Shown one piece after another: positions 36,869-48,437 of a stretch of 64,000 nucleotides of DNA. Every line of letters begins with the position of its first letter. Positions within the stretch are counted from its first letter, which is position 1. The stretch comes from Ruegeria sp. 6PALISEP08. Its GTDB lineage: Bacteria > Pseudomonadota > Alphaproteobacteria > Rhodobacterales > Rhodobacteraceae. The position numbers and the translations under genes were made by a program. The stretch covers positions 1-64,000 of the forward strand of contig NZ_LGXZ01000007.1 in assembly GCF_001238295.1 (NCBI RefSeq), read 5' to 3'. A model generated the notes under the pieces. That model was not told the origin of the DNA. It saw only the letters and a list, made by a program, of their open reading frames with translations, and did no database searches.

Positions 36869-38653
36869 ATGATAACGCGCGCCTGGAAAAAATGGCGATC
36901 TGGCTATATGGGCCGCCTTGTGGGCGAAAGCTTTTATGCACAAGGCCCCTTATACGCCGTTGCGATGTTGGCGATGATCATGGTGGCCGTAACCACCGCC
37001 GGGTCCGCCTATATGATGGAATTCATCGTCGATGCCATGACCAGCCCCGAGCTTCGCGGATGGGCGCATGTGATAGCGCTGGCGGTTGTGCTGCTGTTTC
37101 TGACCAAGGCGATTGCTTCTTACATTCAGGCTAACTATCTTGCGCGCGCAGGCAACCGGATCGTGGCACAGCAGCAGGAAAAGGTTTACCGGAAACTGCT
37201 TCGGCACGGTGTTTCTTTCTTTTCTGCCAATGAATCTTCCGATCTGTTGATGCGCACAACCAACGGCGCGCAAGCAGCCCGCAACTTGATCGATGTTCTG
37301 GTTACCGGCTTTGTCCGCGACGCGCTGACGTTGGTCGGGCTGGTTGCGGTCATGCTTTATCAACAGCCTGTTTTGTCGGTGATGTTCTTTATCGTCGGCC
37401 CCATTGCCTTGCTGGGGGTGCGATATCTGCTCAAGAGTGTACGCTCGATCATGCAGGCCGAGTTCAAATCGTTGGCCGAGATCATTCGCGTGTTGCAGGA
37501 AACCTCGGCCGGTATCAAGGTCATCAAGGTCTTTTCGCTCGAAGACCGGATGATCGACCGGATGGAAACCGCCATCCGAAAAGTCGAGCAACGCTCGAAC
37601 GATATCGCCAGACTTCAGGCTATCGCCAGCCCGTTGATGGAATTCCTGGCAGGTCTGGCCGTTGCTGGCGTCCTAATTGTCAGCACGATGGGCATCGCGG
37701 GCACGGAACAACCTACCGCCGGGCAACTGATGTCCTTTATCACCGCCCTGTTGATGGCTTATGAGCCGGCGAAGCGCCTGTCGCGAATGCGTGTCCAGAT
37801 TGAATCAAATATGGTTGGTGTCGGCATGTTGTTTAGCCTGCTGGATCAGAAAGACACCATGGTGGAATCCCCCGACGCCCGTGACCTGACTGACGGACCG
37901 GGTCACATTGCCCTGCGCAACGTGACCTTTGGATATCAAGGTGCCGTACCGGTGATCGAAGACATGAATGTCTCTTTCGAAGCGGGCAAAACCACGGCGC
38001 TGGTCGGACAGTCCGGCGGCGGCAAGTCCACCTTGTTTGGGTTGATCATGCGGTTCTACGATCCTGATGAGGGCGTCGTCGAGATCGACGGTCAAGATCT
38101 GCGCGAAGTGAGCTTTTCTTCACTTCGTCGGAAAATATCGTTTGTTGGTCAGGACACATTCCTGTTCTCGGCCTCGATCCTAGACAACCTGCGATGCTCG
38201 GCCCCGGACGCAACCGAAGAAGAAATTATTGACGCGGCCAAAGCGGCTCATGCACATGACTTCATAATGGGTTTGCCCAAAGGCTACGACACACCGGTTG
38301 GCGAAAACGGTACTTTCCTGTCCGGCGGTCAAAAACAGAGGATTGCTATTGCCCGCGCCATTCTGCGCAATGCTGAGATCCTGCTGTTGGACGAAGCGAC
38401 AAGCGCGCTGGATGCGGAATCGGAATCGCTCGTCAAAAAAGCTCTGGATGCCTTGACTCAGAACGTGACCGTCATCGTCATCGCTCACCGTTTGTCGACG
38501 GTATTGGAGGCCGACAAGATTATCGTGGTTCAGGATGGCGCAATCGTGGAACAGGGTAATCTGGACGAGTTGATGAAGAAAAGCGGAAGCTTCCGCGCCC
38601 TGTTCGATCAACAGTTCAAGCACCACACTCCTACATCTGAAGTCGCGGGATAA
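36869..38653 (+). CDS. MsbA-like ABC exporter (membrane and ATPase domains fused)
   Basis: A half-transporter of 594 residues that would work as a homodimer. The start is the ATG at 36869, with GGAG six bases upstream. Residues about 20-310 form six transmembrane helices (YAVAMLAMIMVAVTTAGSAYMM and ALAVVLLFLTKAIASYI near the start). The ATPase has Walker A GQSGGGKSTLF, signature FLSGGQKQRIAIARAIL, Walker B ILLLDEATSALD and His in VIAHRLS. It resembles lipid-A/lipid exporters and multidrug exporters; the substrate is not determined. It is monocistronic, ending in a perfect hairpin whose loop contains its stop codon. Confidence 0.88.
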   Translation: MITRAWKKWRSGYMGRLVGESFYAQGPLYAVAMLAMIMVAVTTAGSAYMMEFIVDAMTSPELRGWAHVIALAVVLLFLTKAIASYIQANYLARAGNRIVAQQQEKVYRKLLRHGVSFFSANESSDLLMRTTNGAQAARNLIDVLVTGFVRDALTLVGLVAVMLYQQPVLSVMFFIVGPIALLGVRYLLKSVRSIMQAEFKSLAEIIRVLQETSAGIKVIKVFSLEDRMIDRMETAIRKVEQRSNDIARLQAIASPLMEFLAGLAVAGVLIVSTMGIAGTEQPTAGQLMSFITALLMAYEPAKRLSRMRVQIESNMVGVGMLFSLLDQKDTMVESPDARDLTDGPGHIALRNVTFGYQGAVPVIEDMNVSFEAGKTTALVGQSGGGKSTLFGLIMRFYDPDEGVVEIDGQDLREVSFSSLRRKISFVGQDTFLFSASILDNLRCSAPDATEEEIIDAAKAAHAHDFIMGLPKGYDTPVGENGTFLSGGQKQRIAIARAILRNAEILLLDEATSALDAESESLVKKALDALTQNVTVIVIAHRLSTVLEADKIIVVQDGAIVEQGNLDELMKKSGSFRALFDQQFKHHTPTSEVAG

Positions 38654-38663
38654 CCGCGACTTC
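38639..38663 (+). terminator. Perfect hairpin around the exporter stop codon
   Basis: GAAGTCGCGG (38639-38648) and CCGCGACTTC (38654-38663) form a perfect 10-base stem; the loop GATAA includes the TAA stop of the exporter. No T run follows, so it may act as an RNA-stabilising or Rho-assisted end. Confidence 0.55.
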
Positions 38664-39056
38664 AATTCGCTGGCTTACTCTGTTTGACCAAGTACGCAGT
38701 ACCCGAACCTTTGGCAATTTATCCGACAATAGTGATTGGGTCGGGTTGCCCTGCCTGCGGGCACTGTGGTGGTCTGTACATTGATGGATGGATTTGCCAT
38801 CACGGCAAAAACACTCGATCTTTTCCTGATGCCTGATGACAATGGTTGGTTGCTCCGAAATCGGAAAACGGAACCAATCAAGGCTTTTGGTGGTCATATT
38901 CTGAGAACGGTTTGTCAGATCTGAAAGGTATTCGCCCAACATCAGGATTTGCGCGAAAAGGAAAACCAATGACCTGACTTGACCGGTGTCGGTTTCAGCA
39001 AATTGAAATGTGTTGGAACGCGTGTCGGCTCACGCCCCGAACCCAGAACTGCGAAA
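38664..39056. other. Gene-free stretch between the exporter and katG
   Basis: About 390 bases with no supported gene. Short frames on both strands (38736-38924 + and 38631-38969 -) lack a convincing ribosome binding site or family sequence. No promoter would be expected here, since the two flanking genes converge. Confidence 0.4.
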
Positions 39057-39090
39057 CCAGGCGAGGGCACCCTCGCCTGGTATCTTTTTT
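39057..39090. terminator. Strong bidirectional terminator after katG
   Basis: CCAGGCGAGGG (39057-39067) and CCCTCGCCTGG (39070-39080) form an almost uninterrupted GC-rich stem, then TATCTTTTTT on the plus strand. On the minus strand the hairpin follows an A run (a T run on the other strand) and is followed by TTT. It lies just after the katG stop (39094) and can stop transcription from katG and from the left. Confidence 0.8.
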
Positions 39091-39093
39091 GCC

Positions 39094-41381
<2,288 letters not shown>

Positions 41382-42314
41382 ATGAAAGCACTGACCCTAA
41401 AACACTTGCGTTACTTCGAAGCCCTTGCCACCCATGGTCACTTTGGTAAGGCTGCAGCGGCAAGCGCAATTTCGCAACCGGCACTTTCCATTCAAATCAA
41501 AGAGCTGGAAGCCATCATGGGCGGCCCATTGGTCGAACGCGCTGCACGTGAAACCCGCCTGACCGCCCTTGGCGAAGATGTGTTGAAACACAGCCGCGAA
41601 ATCCTGACGCGGGTCGAGGATCTGGGAAATTTGGTGCAGTCCCCCTCCGGGCCCTTGTCAGGCCGCTTAAGGATCGGTGTGATTCCCACAGTAGCACCTT
41701 ATCTACTGCCCTCGATTATCAAGGCGATGACCCAGCGGTTTCCGCAGCTGACAATAGAACCCAAAGAGACCATCACCGAATCCGTGATCCGAGAAATTCT
41801 TGAGGCACGGCTGGATGTCGGTGTCGTCGCTCTGCCCGTCTCGGAACCCAGTCTTCGGGAGTTTTCGCTGTTTAACGAAGACTTCTTGCTGGTACGACCA
41901 GCGCGGGATGCCGGCCTGCCGATGCCAAGTTCGTCGCAACTCAGAACAATGCGGTTGTTGTTGCTGGAAGAAGGCCACTGTTTCCGGGATCAGGCCCTGT
42001 CTTTCTGTTCGATCCGCAATATCGAACCGCAGCATATTATGGAGGGCAGCTCGCTCTCTACCCTCGTACAGATGGTTGGGGCCGGGATTGGCGTCACTCT
42101 GATCCCCGAGATGGCGGTCGGATTGGAAACCCGATCCGCCGACGTCACAATCGCCCGCTTTCAGGACACCCCGCCTACACGAACGATTGGCCTGATCTGG
42201 CGAAAGACCAACCCGCTGAGTGAAAAATTACTCAAGATCGGCGCGATCATCCGTAAAACCGCGGAAAAGAACAATCTGAACGCGGGGCACGGCGATCAGA
42301 CAGCAGTCTATTGA
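41382..42314 (+). CDS. oxyR: Hydrogen peroxide-inducible regulator OxyR
   Basis: LysR-type redox switch, 310 residues; the ATG at 41382 gives the family start MKALTLKHLRYFEAL. The winged helix is at about 5-62. The redox cysteines are present at Cys200 and Cys209 in LLLLEEGHCFRDQALSFC, matching Cys199 and Cys208 of the E. coli protein, so disulfide activation by peroxide is expected. It is divergent from katG, its expected target. Its 3' end converges on the AhpD-like gene. Confidence 0.95.
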   Translation: MKALTLKHLRYFEALATHGHFGKAAAASAISQPALSIQIKELEAIMGGPLVERAARETRLTALGEDVLKHSREILTRVEDLGNLVQSPSGPLSGRLRIGVIPTVAPYLLPSIIKAMTQRFPQLTIEPKETITESVIREILEARLDVGVVALPVSEPSLREFSLFNEDFLLVRPARDAGLPMPSSSQLRTMRLLLLEEGHCFRDQALSFCSIRNIEPQHIMEGSSLSTLVQMVGAGIGVTLIPEMAVGLETRSADVTIARFQDTPPTRTIGLIWRKTNPLSEKLLKIGAIIRKTAEKNNLNAGHGDQTAVY

Positions 42315-42366
42315 ACCGCGATCACACCCAATGCAGCTGGCGTTGCCGGATCATTACAATTCACTC

Positions 42367-42702
42367 TCACTCGGAAAACACGTCAAAAGCCTTAAGCGCT
42401 TTGGCGCTGTAGGCATAAGACGGGCCGCCGCCCATGTACGTCGCCATGGCCAGCGCCTCGCACATTTCTTCTCGTGTGGCACCCAGCCGAACCAGAGAGC
42501 GCACGTGAAACCCAATGCAGCTGTCGCATCGGGTGGCAATGGCTATACCCAGGGCCATAAATTCCTTGGTCTTTTCGCTCAACACACCATCCGTTTTAGC
42601 GGCCTTGCCCATGATGCCAAAACCGCGAACGGTTTCCGGTACTTCCTGCGAGAATGTTCCGATATTGGCCTCAGTCTCGGCCATGAAATCTTTCCAGTCC
42701 AT
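42367..42702 (-). CDS. Carboxymuconolactone decarboxylase-family (AhpD-like) protein
   Basis: A 111-residue protein of the AhpD/CMD fold. The redox CxxC is visible (TRCDSCIGFH near residue 60), followed by the family motif LVRLGATREEMCEALAMATYMGGGPSY. Proteins of this type act as alkylhydroperoxidases or as disulfide reductases; a role in peroxide defence would fit the katG-oxyR pair alongside. It lies 12 bases downstream of the ABC permease gene on the same strand, so it is probably transcribed with it. Substrate unknown. Confidence 0.85.
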   Translation of the reverse strand: MDWKDFMAETEANIGTFSQEVPETVRGFGIMGKAAKTDGVLSEKTKEFMALGIAIATRCDSCIGFHVRSLVRLGATREEMCEALAMATYMGGGPSYAYSAKALKAFDVFSE

Positions 42703-42713
42703 TTGTCTGCTCC

Positions 42714-43472
42714 TTATCCTCGTTCGTCCGCGCCCATGCGTCGCTCAAGCCAACGCACCCCAGCGCTGATGATCAAAACCAGGATCAGATATTCGAAAAT
42801 CAGCAAAGTGTATATTTCCAGCGGGCGGTATTCCGTCACCACCAATTCGTTTGCACGGCGAGTCAGTTCCTGCATCCCGATGACGCTGGCAAAAGCGCTC
42901 ATCTTGACGATGTAAATGAACTGGTTTGCCAAAGGCGGCAGAATACGCCGGATCGCCTGTGGCAGGATCACATAGCGCATGGTCTGCACATAGTTCAGCC
43001 CGATGGTCTGCGCCGCTTCGCGCTGACCGCGTGCGATGGATTGAATGCCTGCCCGGTATATCTCGGCGGTGAACGCACTGTCCGAAATCGCCAGCGTGAT
43101 GATTGCGCCCCAGAATGGGTCAATCGGGACACTCATTCCCATTGACTGGAACACGATGGGCAAACCGTAAAAGACCCAGAACAGCATAGGCAGCAGTGGA
43201 ATGGCCCGGACAAATTCCACATAAACCCTGTTGACCAGCCTCCAGCCGCGTTTCTCGGACAGCCCCGGCAAAGCCACCATCAACCCCACGACAATTGACA
43301 GAACCGCCGCAATCAACGAGATCTGAATCGTCGCCCACATGCCCGAGATCAGGAATTTCACATTGATCCAGCCCGATGCCGTGGTCGGATTAATCACATA
43401 CCAGCCCCAAGTCTGGGAAGACGAACAACCCGCCAGCAAAAGCAGGGACGATATCAGAAGAATTTTTTTCAT
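42714..43472 (-). CDS. Polar amino acid ABC transporter permease with lipobox-like N-terminus
   Basis: Inner-membrane permease of 252 residues that would form a homodimer. The membrane part shows five or so helices and the EAA-type loop EAAQTIGLNYVQTMRYVILPQA that contacts the ATPase, typical of the His/Glu/Gln permease family. Unusually the N-terminus is MKKILLISSLLLLAGCSSSQ, a lipoprotein signal with lipobox LAGC, before WGWYVINPTTASGWINVKF. It is therefore possibly lipid-modified or merely an extra helix. It is encoded nine bases after the ATPase gene, on the same strand. Confidence 0.9.
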   Translation of the reverse strand: MKKILLISSLLLLAGCSSSQTWGWYVINPTTASGWINVKFLISGMWATIQISLIAAVLSIVVGLMVALPGLSEKRGWRLVNRVYVEFVRAIPLLPMLFWVFYGLPIVFQSMGMSVPIDPFWGAIITLAISDSAFTAEIYRAGIQSIARGQREAAQTIGLNYVQTMRYVILPQAIRRILPPLANQFIYIVKMSAFASVIGMQELTRRANELVVTEYRPLEIYTLLIFEYLILVLIISAGVRWLERRMGADERG

Positions 43473-43481
43473 CGGCCCCTC

Positions 43482-44222
43482 TCAGTGCTGCAGAATCTGC
43501 GACAGGAATTTGCGACACCGCTCGGATTGCGGGTTGGTGAAGAAATGTTCGGGCTTGCCCTCTTCGACGATCTCACCGGCGTCCATGAAAATCATCTTAT
43601 CGGCTACCTTTCGGGCAAAACCCATCTCATGCGTGACGACCACCATGGTCATGCCCTCATTGGCCAACGCGACCATCACGTCCAACACTTCCGAGATCAT
43701 CTCGGGGTCCAGTGCCGAGGTTGGCTCGTCGAACAACAGAACACGCGGCTCCATGCACAGGGATCGCGCAATGGCAACGCGTTGTTGTTGGCCGCCAGAC
43801 AGTTGAACGGGCTTTTTGTCTGCCTGATCTGGAATATGCACGCGTTCCAGATAATGACGTGCTTTTTCCTCGGCCTCTTTACGGCTCAGACCCCGCGCCT
43901 TGATCGGGCCCAACGTCAGATTTTCCAGCACGGTCAAATGCGGGAACAGGTTGAATTGTTGAAACACCATTCCAACTTCGGACCGTATGGTCGCGGCAGA
44001 TTTTGCGTCATTCGTCAGCTCGACTCCGTCTACGCGGATGGTGCCTTTCTGGTGTTTTTCCAACTGGTTGATACACCGAACAACAGTGGACTTACCTGAC
44101 CCCGAAGGGCCACAGATCACCACCTTTTCGCCGCTGTTGACCGTCAGGTTTATATCCTTGAGTACGTGAAACGTGTCGAACCACTTGTTCACACCCACAA
44201 GTTCGATTGCGGCGTCTGGCAT
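43482..44222 (-). CDS. Polar amino acid ABC transporter ATPase
   Basis: ATP-binding subunit, 246 residues. The start at 44222 ([15 protein letters not shown]) is chosen because the frame upstream runs through the divergent substrate-binding protein gene. Walker [12 protein letters not shown], signature [17 protein letters not shown], Walker [15 protein letters not shown] and switch His in VVTHEMGFA are all standard for the GlnQ/HisP family. It lies immediately before the permease gene and opposite the binding protein gene, completing the transporter. Confidence 0.95.
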   Translation of the reverse strand: MPDAAIELVGVNKWFDTFHVLKDINLTVNSGEKVVICGPSGSGKSTVVRCINQLEKHQKGTIRVDGVELTNDAKSAATIRSEVGMVFQQFNLFPHLTVLENLTLGPIKARGLSRKEAEEKARHYLERVHIPDQADKKPVQLSGGQQQRVAIARSLCMEPRVLLFDEPTSALDPEMISEVLDVMVALANEGMTMVVVTHEMGFARKVADKMIFMDAGEIVEEGKPEHFFTNPQSERCRKFLSQILQH

Positions 44223-44343
44223 AAGCTGGTCTGTCCCTGTTTTGGTCAAGTTGTAATATTTTCTTGAGGTTATCTTTCTCTTTCGGGTTAAATCAATGAT
44301 GAACACGGCGACAAGACAGAAACACCACCAACAGGAGAAACCA

Positions 44344-45114
44344 ATGAACACTTTTTTGAAAGCAGCGGCTGCAGCTGCGCTTGGGCTGGTACTGTCGGGG
44401 GCCGCACATGCGCAATCCGCGCTCAACGAGATTCTGGATTCCGGCGTGCTCAAGGTGGGCACCACCGGTGACTGGAACCCCATGTCGCTGCGCGACCCCG
44501 CCACCAATAGCTATAAAGGCTATGACATCGACATCATGAACGAACTGGCCACCGATCTGGGGGTTGAGGTCGAATATGTACCCACCGACTGGAAAACGCT
44601 GGTCAATGGCGTGGTGGCTGGCAAGTACCACCTGACCGGTTCGGCCTCGATCTCTCCGCCGCGCATGAAGGTTGCCGGTTTCTCAGACAGCTACATCGCG
44701 GTGGAACTGTTCCCCTATACGACCAAAGACAAAGCGGACAATTTCGACGGCTACGACTCTATCAACCAACCGGGCGTCACAGTTGCCACCACGTTGGGCA
44801 CCACGTTTGAAAAGCGCGTACGTGAATGGTTTCCAAATGCCGAGATCAAAGTGGTCGAAGCCCCGGCCCGCGGTTTTCAAGAGGTGATCGCCGGGCGCGC
44901 GGATGTGTTCATCACGTCGAATATCGAAGGATCGACCCTAGAGGTGAAATTCCCAGTGGTCCGTGTCAAGAATGCCGGCCCTCGGTCGCCGTCGCCTATT
45001 GCAATGATCCTGCCGCAGGGCGATCAGGTCTGGATCAATTACGTGAACAACTGGATCGAAGTAAAAAAAGCGCAGGGTTTCTTTGAAGCGAACCGCGAGA
45101 AATGGGGCCTCTGA
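44344..45114 (+). CDS. Periplasmic amino acid-binding protein of the ABC transporter
   Basis: Substrate-binding protein of 256 residues with a Sec signal peptide (cleavage after AHA, residue 21). The ATG at 44344 follows AGGAG. The mature part has the two-lobe solute-binding motif [17 protein letters not shown], then [22 protein letters not shown], of the family that also contains cyclohexadienyl dehydratase, so a few members are enzymes. Transport is the most likely role, given the ATPase and permease genes divergent from it. Ligand specificity cannot be read from the sequence. Followed by a good terminator at 45141. Confidence 0.88.
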   Translation: MNTFLKAAAAAALGLVLSGAAHAQSALNEILDSGVLKVGTTGDWNPMSLRDPATNSYKGYDIDIMNELATDLGVEVEYVPTDWKTLVNGVVAGKYHLTGSASISPPRMKVAGFSDSYIAVELFPYTTKDKADNFDGYDSINQPGVTVATTLGTTFEKRVREWFPNAEIKVVEAPARGFQEVIAGRADVFITSNIEGSTLEVKFPVVRVKNAGPRSPSPIAMILPQGDQVWINYVNNWIEVKKAQGFFEANREKWGL

Positions 45115-45140
45115 CAGGTTTCAGACACCACTTGCAATTC

Positions 45141-45169
45141 AACGCTCGGTCCAAAAGACCGGGCGTTTT
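45141..45169 (+). terminator. Rho-independent terminator after the binding-protein gene
   Basis: AACGCTCGGTC (45141-45151) pairs with GACCGGGCGTT (45157-45167), an 11-base stem with one G-T pair and loop CAAAA, followed by TT. It lies 26 bases after the stop codon. Confidence 0.75.
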
Positions 45170-45218
45170 CAATTGGGGTTTAACCTGCAGTTTACTCACT
45201 GCGCCAGGTGTTTCGTGC

Positions 45219-45929
45219 TCAGTAAGGCGGTGGGCTCAGACCCGCCTGGAACCACTTGATGAATGAAACGATCGAGAACACCGGCAACCCGGTCGCCTGC
45301 TGAATATCGGACGCATAGGGACACATATTCGTGCATTCCAGCACGATCGCACCCAAGTCAGGGTTGTCCGCAACCAACGCCAACGCAGCCTGAACATTGT
45401 CTTCGCGCGCTTTCCCAACATCCAAGCTTAGTTCGTTTCCAAGGATCACGCGAGTGAATTCCTGCCCGCCTTCGGTTGTTCCAATAGGTGTATCCAATGG
45501 CACGTTAGCAGCCAGCAGATGGTCTTTGGTCAGGGTAGAGGCGGAAATGGTCAAAACCCCGGCGCGCTTTCCCGCAGGCAGAATGCAGTTCACCATCTCG
45601 ACCTGCATCAAGGAGGACGTGGCCACCGGAACCGGGACGGCTTCGGCCAGTTCTTTCTGGAACAAGGACAGAAAGCCGCAATTGGTGGTTATTCCGTCCA
45701 CACCATCCCGCACCAGATCCCGCGCCGCATCAATATAGGCATCAAGCATCCCCTCGGCCCGGTGCCGAACCACCCGATCCGGCGAAGCATCACGGACAAT
45801 GCGATAGAGAACCGGAAACGGCCAGGTCAACGCATTGCCCATATCCCCGGGGATTCTCGGGAACCGGGCATCCAGCATCAAAATACCGACGGATGCGCCA
45901 TAGATGGATTTTCCGCCCTGCGTGATCAT
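45219..45929 (-). CDS. Aspartate/glutamate racemase-family protein
   Basis: A 236-residue cytoplasmic protein of the Asp/Glu/hydantoin racemase fold. The two active-site cysteines expected of the fold are visible in GITTNCGFLSLF and in VLECTNMCPYA. Chemistry could be racemisation of an amino acid or hydantoin, or a decarboxylase variant; the sequence does not decide. Its ATG overlaps the GntR stop by four bases, so it is co-transcribed with the regulator, and both are divergent from the ThDP enzyme gene. Confidence 0.85.
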   Translation of the reverse strand: MITQGGKSIYGASVGILMLDARFPRIPGDMGNALTWPFPVLYRIVRDASPDRVVRHRAEGMLDAYIDAARDLVRDGVDGITTNCGFLSLFQKELAEAVPVPVATSSLMQVEMVNCILPAGKRAGVLTISASTLTKDHLLAANVPLDTPIGTTEGGQEFTRVILGNELSLDVGKAREDNVQAALALVADNPDLGAIVLECTNMCPYASDIQQATGLPVFSIVSFIKWFQAGLSPPPY

Positions 45930-46630
45930 CCCTCGACCTCCTCGATTATTCGCGCCGAGACGTCTTCGGATCCTTCCATATAGATGCTGGTGATCCCATG
46001 ACGCACGGCGTCCTGCACCTGATCCATGCGCTTGGCGATATGAACACCCAGAACTCGCGCGGCCTCATCCGCGTTCCGTTCGATCAACGCCTGCATAACG
46101 CGCTTATGTTCATCCTTTGAACGGTGCACCCGGTCCATACTCATTGAAATCCAACGGATATAGCGGATCCGCTCGTTGATCCGCGTCAGGGTCCGCAAGA
46201 GCTCCATGTTGCCCGACAGATTTGCAATCCCAAGGTGAAACGCCTCGTCCCGGCTGACGGCTTCCTCGACGGTCAGGCCGCTGATGTCGATGCCCGTTGA
46301 ATAAAGCTCATCCTTCAGCATCTGCAGGTCTTCATCCGACGCTTTGGCGCAGGCCGCACGAGCGGCAGCAGTTTCAATAATCTGGCGCAGTTCGAACAGG
46401 TCAAACACGCTTTGTGCATCCAACGGACGGCAGAAAAATCCCTGTCCCGGGCGGAAATCAAACAGCCGTTCGGCGACGAGGCGGTTCAACGCCTCGCGCA
46501 ATGGAGTCCGGCTGACGCCCAGATCCTTGGACAGGGCAACTTCGTTCAGACGATCCCCGGGCCGCAGTCGGAACGAGACCGCCATCGCCTTAACCTGATC
46601 ATAAATGTCATCGACGCGTGGACCCGCCAT
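45926..46630 (-). CDS. GntR-family (FCD) transcriptional regulator
   Basis: Regulator of 234 residues. The N-terminal winged helix-turn-helix (LRPGDRLNEVALSKDLGVSRTPLREALNRLVAERLF) is followed by the all-helical FCD ligand-binding domain from about residue 75 (FDLFELRQIIETAAARAAC and EFHLGIANLSGN-like DEAFHLGIANLSGN), which often carries a metal site. It controls most likely the divergent ThDP enzyme gene and its own operon, through the palindrome at 46687. The effector is unknown. Confidence 0.92.
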   Translation of the reverse strand: MAGPRVDDIYDQVKAMAVSFRLRPGDRLNEVALSKDLGVSRTPLREALNRLVAERLFDFRPGQGFFCRPLDAQSVFDLFELRQIIETAAARAACAKASDEDLQMLKDELYSTGIDISGLTVEEAVSRDEAFHLGIANLSGNMELLRTLTRINERIRYIRWISMSMDRVHRSKDEHKRVMQALIERNADEAARVLGVHIAKRMDQVQDAVRHGITSIYMEGSEDVSARIIEEVEG

Positions 46631-46686
46631 AAACCCTGCCTTTCCTCTTACGAGTCACAGGTGCCACACGCAGAACTTGAAATCAA

Positions 46687-46725
46687 TATACAAAATTGTA
46701 TACAGATCTGCGTACAGATTGGAAT
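46687..46725. promoter_or_regulatory. Candidate GntR operator in the divergent promoter
   Basis: TATACAAAATTGTATA at 46687-46702 is a perfect 7-base inverted repeat with a two-base spacer (TATACAA-AA-TTGTATA), close in form to FadR-subfamily operators. Directly after it come GTATACAGAT and GTACAGATT, a further imperfect repeat. It lies between the GntR start (46630) and the ThDP enzyme start (46743). Confidence 0.7.
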
Positions 46726-46742
46726 CAAGGGACTCGCGGATC

Positions 46743-48437
46743 ATGACAGGGACGAATTATCTGACCGGAGCAGAGGCAATGGTGCGTATGCTCGAAGCAC
46801 ATGGCGTGAAACACATGTTTGGTCTGTGCGGCGACACAACATTGCCGTTCTATGACGCTCTGTCGCGCATGGATCACGGTATTCAGCACTTTCTGACCCG
46901 GGACGAACGGCACGCAGCCTATATGGCGGATGGCTATGCGCGCGTGACAGGAAAGCCTGGTGTCTGCGAGGGCCCCTCGGGCGGTGGCGCGACTTACATC
47001 CTGCCTGGCGTTGTTGAAGCCAACGAAAGCTCGGTTCCGATACTGGCGATTACCTCGGACGTCGCGACAACCAGCCGGGGCAAATACCCTTTGACCGAGT
47101 TGGACCAGCCCGCCCTGTTCAAATCATTGGCCAAGTGGAACGCCTCTCTGGACGACGCCGCGCGGCTTCCGGCCATGGTGCGGGCCGCCTTCCGGGCAAT
47201 GACAACAGGCACGCCGGGCGCCACGCATCTGGCTTTGCCCTTCGACACGCAGAAAGCACCAGTAGACGAGGCTGAAATCTGGGCGGATGAAAGGCATCGC
47301 AGTTATCCTGCCGAGCGCGCTGCACCGGACATGGATGCGGTCGAAGCGGCGGCGGACATTCTGGCACGGGCCAAATCCGCTGTTGCGGTCTGCGGTGGCG
47401 GGCCAGTCCTGTCCGGAGCCTTTGACGCCTTGAGGCAGGTCGCCGGCCTGTTGGATATGCCCATTGCCACGACCGTATCCGGCCAAGGCTCTGTCGCTGA
47501 AACCGACCCGCTGTCTTTGGGCGTTGTCGGGTCGAACGGCGGCGTCCCCGCGACACGCGCCGTTGTCGATCAGGCGGATGTTGTCCTGTTCATTGGATGC
47601 CGCGCCGGTTCGGTCACAACCGAACGGTGGAGAAGCCCCGGGCGCGATGCAACGATTATTCACATCGACAGCGATCCAATGGTTATTGGTGCAAACTACC
47701 AGACCGAAGTGGCAATCTGTGCAGACGCCCGCCTGGCGCTGGAAGCTCTGGCCCGTGCACTGGAGGGTCGGCAGGACCTGAACCTGCAAGGAGGGGCGGA
47801 AAAGGCCCGCGCAGCGTGGGATGCCAAACTGGCGGCCTTTGCGCCCTTGGCCGCAAGCCGCGAAATGCCGATCCGGCCCGAAACTGTCATGGCTGCGTTA
47901 ATGGATATTCTGGATGACGACGCGATAGTTGTTGCTGATCCCGGCACCCCCTGCCCCTATTTCAGTGCACACTACCGTTGGCAGAAACCGGGGCGGCATT
48001 TCATCACCAATCGAGCCCACGGCGCGCTTGGCTATTCGTTAGGTGCGGCGATGGGTGCGCATGTCGGGCGCCCGTCGGTCAAGACCCTCGCTGTCATGGG
48101 TGACGGTTCGTTTGGTTTCACCTGCGGTGAGTTCGAAACGATGGTGCGGCACAAGATGCCGATCACCTCGATCGTCTTTTCGAACTCGGTCTTCGGCTGG
48201 ATCAAGGCGGGTCAGGATGCGGGCTTTGGCCAAAGATTCTACAACGTTGACTTCGACCGCACGGACCATGCCGCGGTGGCGTCTGCCTTTGGTGTAAAAT
48301 CATGGACGGTCAAAGACCCCGAAGACCTGCCAAACATCTTGAAGCAGGCCATCGAACATGACGGTCCCACCTTGGTCGACATCCATTCACAACAGCTTCA
48401 CGACGCGGCCGCGCCCGTTTCCGAGTGGGTAGCGTAA
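46743..48437 (+). CDS. Thiamine-diphosphate-dependent enzyme, acetolactate synthase-like
   Basis: A 564-residue enzyme with the three-part ThDP fold. The start is MTGTNYLTG at 46743; the longer frame to 46605 runs through the operator. The catalytic Glu55 is in LTRDERHAAYMADGYARV, and the cofactor motif GDGSFGFTCGEFETM...SNS is in the C-terminal third. A central Rossmann-like domain sits near 190-330. It is not clearly a biosynthetic acetolactate synthase: no regulatory subunit gene is nearby and it is divergent from a GntR regulator and a racemase-like gene, so a catabolic 2-keto acid lyase, decarboxylase or transferase role is more likely. Confidence 0.85.
   Translation: MTGTNYLTGAEAMVRMLEAHGVKHMFGLCGDTTLPFYDALSRMDHGIQHFLTRDERHAAYMADGYARVTGKPGVCEGPSGGGATYILPGVVEANESSVPILAITSDVATTSRGKYPLTELDQPALFKSLAKWNASLDDAARLPAMVRAAFRAMTTGTPGATHLALPFDTQKAPVDEAEIWADERHRSYPAERAAPDMDAVEAAADILARAKSAVAVCGGGPVLSGAFDALRQVAGLLDMPIATTVSGQGSVAETDPLSLGVVGSNGGVPATRAVVDQADVVLFIGCRAGSVTTERWRSPGRDATIIHIDSDPMVIGANYQTEVAICADARLALEALARALEGRQDLNLQGGAEKARAAWDAKLAAFAPLAASREMPIRPETVMAALMDILDDDAIVVADPGTPCPYFSAHYRWQKPGRHFITNRAHGALGYSLGAAMGAHVGRPSVKTLAVMGDGSFGFTCGEFETMVRHKMPITSIVFSNSVFGWIKAGQDAGFGQRFYNVDFDRTDHAAVASAFGVKSWTVKDPEDLPNILKQAIEHDGPTLVDIHSQQLHDAAAPVSEWVA

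Noticed and set aside
38631..38969. 112-codon minus-strand frame, and 38736-38924 plus-strand frame, between the exporter and katG
   Set aside because: Both lack ribosome binding sites and motifs, and the minus-strand frame runs through the exporter hairpin.
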